From Streptomyces chartreusis NRRL 3882 (GTDB lineage: Bacteria; Actinomycetota; Actinomycetes; Streptomycetales; Streptomycetaceae), in NCBI RefSeq assembly GCF_900236475.1, contig NZ_LT963352.1, positions 7,365,001 to 7,429,000 on the forward strand: a stretch of 64,000 nt of DNA, given 5' to 3'. Below the pieces are notes generated by a model that was given only the letters and a program-made list of their open reading frames with translations, did no database searches and was not told where the DNA came from. The position numbers were made by a program, and so were the translations under genes. The stretch's first letter is position 1. Each line of letters begins with the position of its first letter. Below, in pieces: positions 62,721 to 64,000 of this stretch.

Positions 62721-63923
62721 GTGGACAAACCGAAGGTCGTTCTGGGGGTCAGTGGCGGCATCGCCGCGTACAAGGCCTGTGAGCTGCTGCGGCGGTTGAC
62801 GGAGTCGGGCCATGACGTGCGCGTCGTCCCCACCGCCTCCGCGCTGCACTTCGTCGGCGCCGCCACCTGGTCCGCGCTCTCCGGAAACCCGGTCTCCACC
62901 GAGGTGTGGGACGACGTGCACGAGGTCCCGCACGTCCGCATCGGACAGCACGCCGACCTGGTCGTCGTCGCCCCCGCCACCGCCGACATGCTCGCCAAGG
63001 CGGCCCACGGCCTCGCCGACGACCTCCTGACCAACACCCTCCTCACCGCCCGCTGCCCGGTCGTCTTCGCCCCCGCCATGCACACGGAGATGTGGGAGCA
63101 CCCGGCCACCCAGGAGAACGTGGCGACGCTGCGCCGCCGCGGCGCCCTGGTCATCGAACCGGCCGTGGGCCGCCTCACCGGCGTCGACACCGGCAAGGGC
63201 CGGCTCCCCGACCCGGGCGAGATCTTCGAGGTCTGCCGCCGGGTGCTGGCCCGGGGCGTGACCGAGCCCGACCTGAAGGGCCGGCACGTGGTGATCAGCG
63301 CCGGCGGCACCCGCGAGCCCCTGGACCCCGTCCGCTTCCTCGGCAACCGCTCCTCAGGCAAGCAGGGCTACGCCCTCGCCCGCACCGCGGCCGCCCGCGG
63401 CGCCCGCGTCACGCTGATCGCGGCCAACAGCGCCCTGCCCGACCCGGCCGGCGTGGACGTCGTCCCCGTGGGCACCGCCCTGCAGCTGCGGGAGGCGGTG
63501 CTGGAGGCCTCCGCAGACGCCGACGCGGTGGTCATGGCCGCGGCGGTGGCGGACTTCCGCCCGGCGGTGTACGCGGCCGGGAAGATCAAGAAGAAGGACG
63601 ACCAGGAGCCGGAGCCGATCACGCTGGTGCGGAATCCGGACATCCTCGCGGAGGTCTCCGCCGAGCGCGCCCGCCCCGGCCAGGTGATCGTCGGCTTCGC
63701 GGCGGAGACCGACGACGTGCTCGCCAACGGCCGCGCGAAACTGAAGCGCAAGGGCTGTGATCTGCTGGTGGTGAACGAGGTCGGGGAGAGCAGAACCTTC
63801 GGTTCCGAGGAGAACGAGGCCGTCGTCCTCGGCGCCGACGGCAGCGAGACCGCGGTGCCGCACGGACCCAAGGAAGCCCTGGCCGAAACCGTATGGGGCC
63901 TGGTGGTCGAGCGCCTTCACTGA
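62721..63923 (+). CDS. coaBC: Phosphopantothenoylcysteine synthetase/decarboxylase
   Basis: A 400-residue bifunctional enzyme for coenzyme A synthesis. The N-terminal CoaC flavoprotein domain (about 1-180) has VVLGVSGGIAAYKACELLRR, PHVRIGQHADL with the active-site His, and APAMHTEMW. The C-terminal CoaB domain has SAGGTREPLDPVRFLGN and the KxKK motif KIKKKDD that precedes the CTP-dependent site. GTG at 62721 gives the family N-terminus; an ATG at 62676 would add 15 residues. The following 77 bases to the window end show no gene; metK is expected next from synteny. Confidence 0.96.
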   Translation: MDKPKVVLGVSGGIAAYKACELLRRLTESGHDVRVVPTASALHFVGAATWSALSGNPVSTEVWDDVHEVPHVRIGQHADLVVVAPATADMLAKAAHGLADDLLTNTLLTARCPVVFAPAMHTEMWEHPATQENVATLRRRGALVIEPAVGRLTGVDTGKGRLPDPGEIFEVCRRVLARGVTEPDLKGRHVVISAGGTREPLDPVRFLGNRSSGKQGYALARTAAARGARVTLIAANSALPDPAGVDVVPVGTALQLREAVLEASADADAVVMAAAVADFRPAVYAAGKIKKKDDQEPEPITLVRNPDILAEVSAERARPGQVIVGFAAETDDVLANGRAKLKRKGCDLLVVNEVGESRTFGSEENEAVVLGADGSETAVPHGPKEALAETVWGLVVERLH

Positions 63924-64000
63924 TGTTTCAGTCGCCCTGCGCCCCCGTGAAACACGGCCGATCGGGGCGTGGCGCCTCTGGCCAACGCAGCTCGGCATTG

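Noticed and set aside
63924..64000. SAM riboswitch before the expected metK
   Set aside because: Only 77 bases are visible, with no conserved SAM-riboswitch core. It cannot be judged from this window.

Overview
This window is a piece of a Streptomyces chromosome. GC content is very high, with strong third-position GC bias, and many genes use GTG or TTG starts. The hallmark genes are bldD (167 codons with the intact c-di-GMP motif), the 107-codon Streptomyces IHF gene, and pgsA-acyltransferase-pimA for phosphatidylinositol mannosides. From memory, the gene order matches the conserved Streptomyces core block running from about SCO1534 to SCO1477 in S. coelicolor, and much of it is also syntenic with the thrS-to-hisS block of Mycobacterium tuberculosis. 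This assignment rests on recall and motif reading, not on a database search.

Layout. 1-4.9 kb is the more accessory end: a truncated multi-TM protein, a START-like protein, tRNA-Val(CAC) with a textbook terminator, a DnaQ-type exonuclease, and a translationally coupled pair (DUF4365 PD-(D/E)XK-like protein plus an unknown 411-residue partner). 4.9-15.5 kb has thrS, a HIT-family Ap4A phosphorylase-like gene, an unknown membrane protein, an EF-G-like GTPase, and the coupled PI/PIM lipid operon with a LemA-like gene behind it. 15.5-27.2 kb has pdxST (PLP synthesis), yebC, ruvCAB (Holliday junction resolution), yajC-secD-secF (Sec export), apt and relA (ppGpp). 27.2-35.3 kb has a DUF349 protein, a membrane-anchored cyclophilin, a metallo-hydrolase, hisS, a decayed ABC-transporter/LuxR locus, a VKOR homologue and rarA.

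35.6-50.1 kb has rpsD with a long structured leader, two small envelope-associated proteins, alaS, ruvX, mltG, aroE, a SapA-like secreted protein, aroC-aroK-aroB, a proline-rich P-loop protein, an M24-fold protein, efp and nusB. Two perfect long hairpins in tandem separate nusB from the convergent developmental regulator bldD. The bldD promoter region carries a perfect match to the published BldD operator consensus.

51.0-61.0 kb is the pyrimidine operon pyrR-pyrB-pyrC-(PH-like membrane protein)-carA-carB-pyrD-pyrF. A consensus PyrR-binding RNA loop runs into the pyrR ribosome binding site, so control is probably translational. The window ends with sIHF, gmk, rpoZ and coaBC.

No CRISPR array, prophage, integrase or intact insertion sequence is visible. 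The nearest thing to an undescribed system is the DUF4365/partner pair. The clearest signs of recent genome change are the LuxR/permease deletion scar with its 87-bp repeats (31.7-32.2 kb) and a 19-bp tandem duplication of the pyrD translation start.
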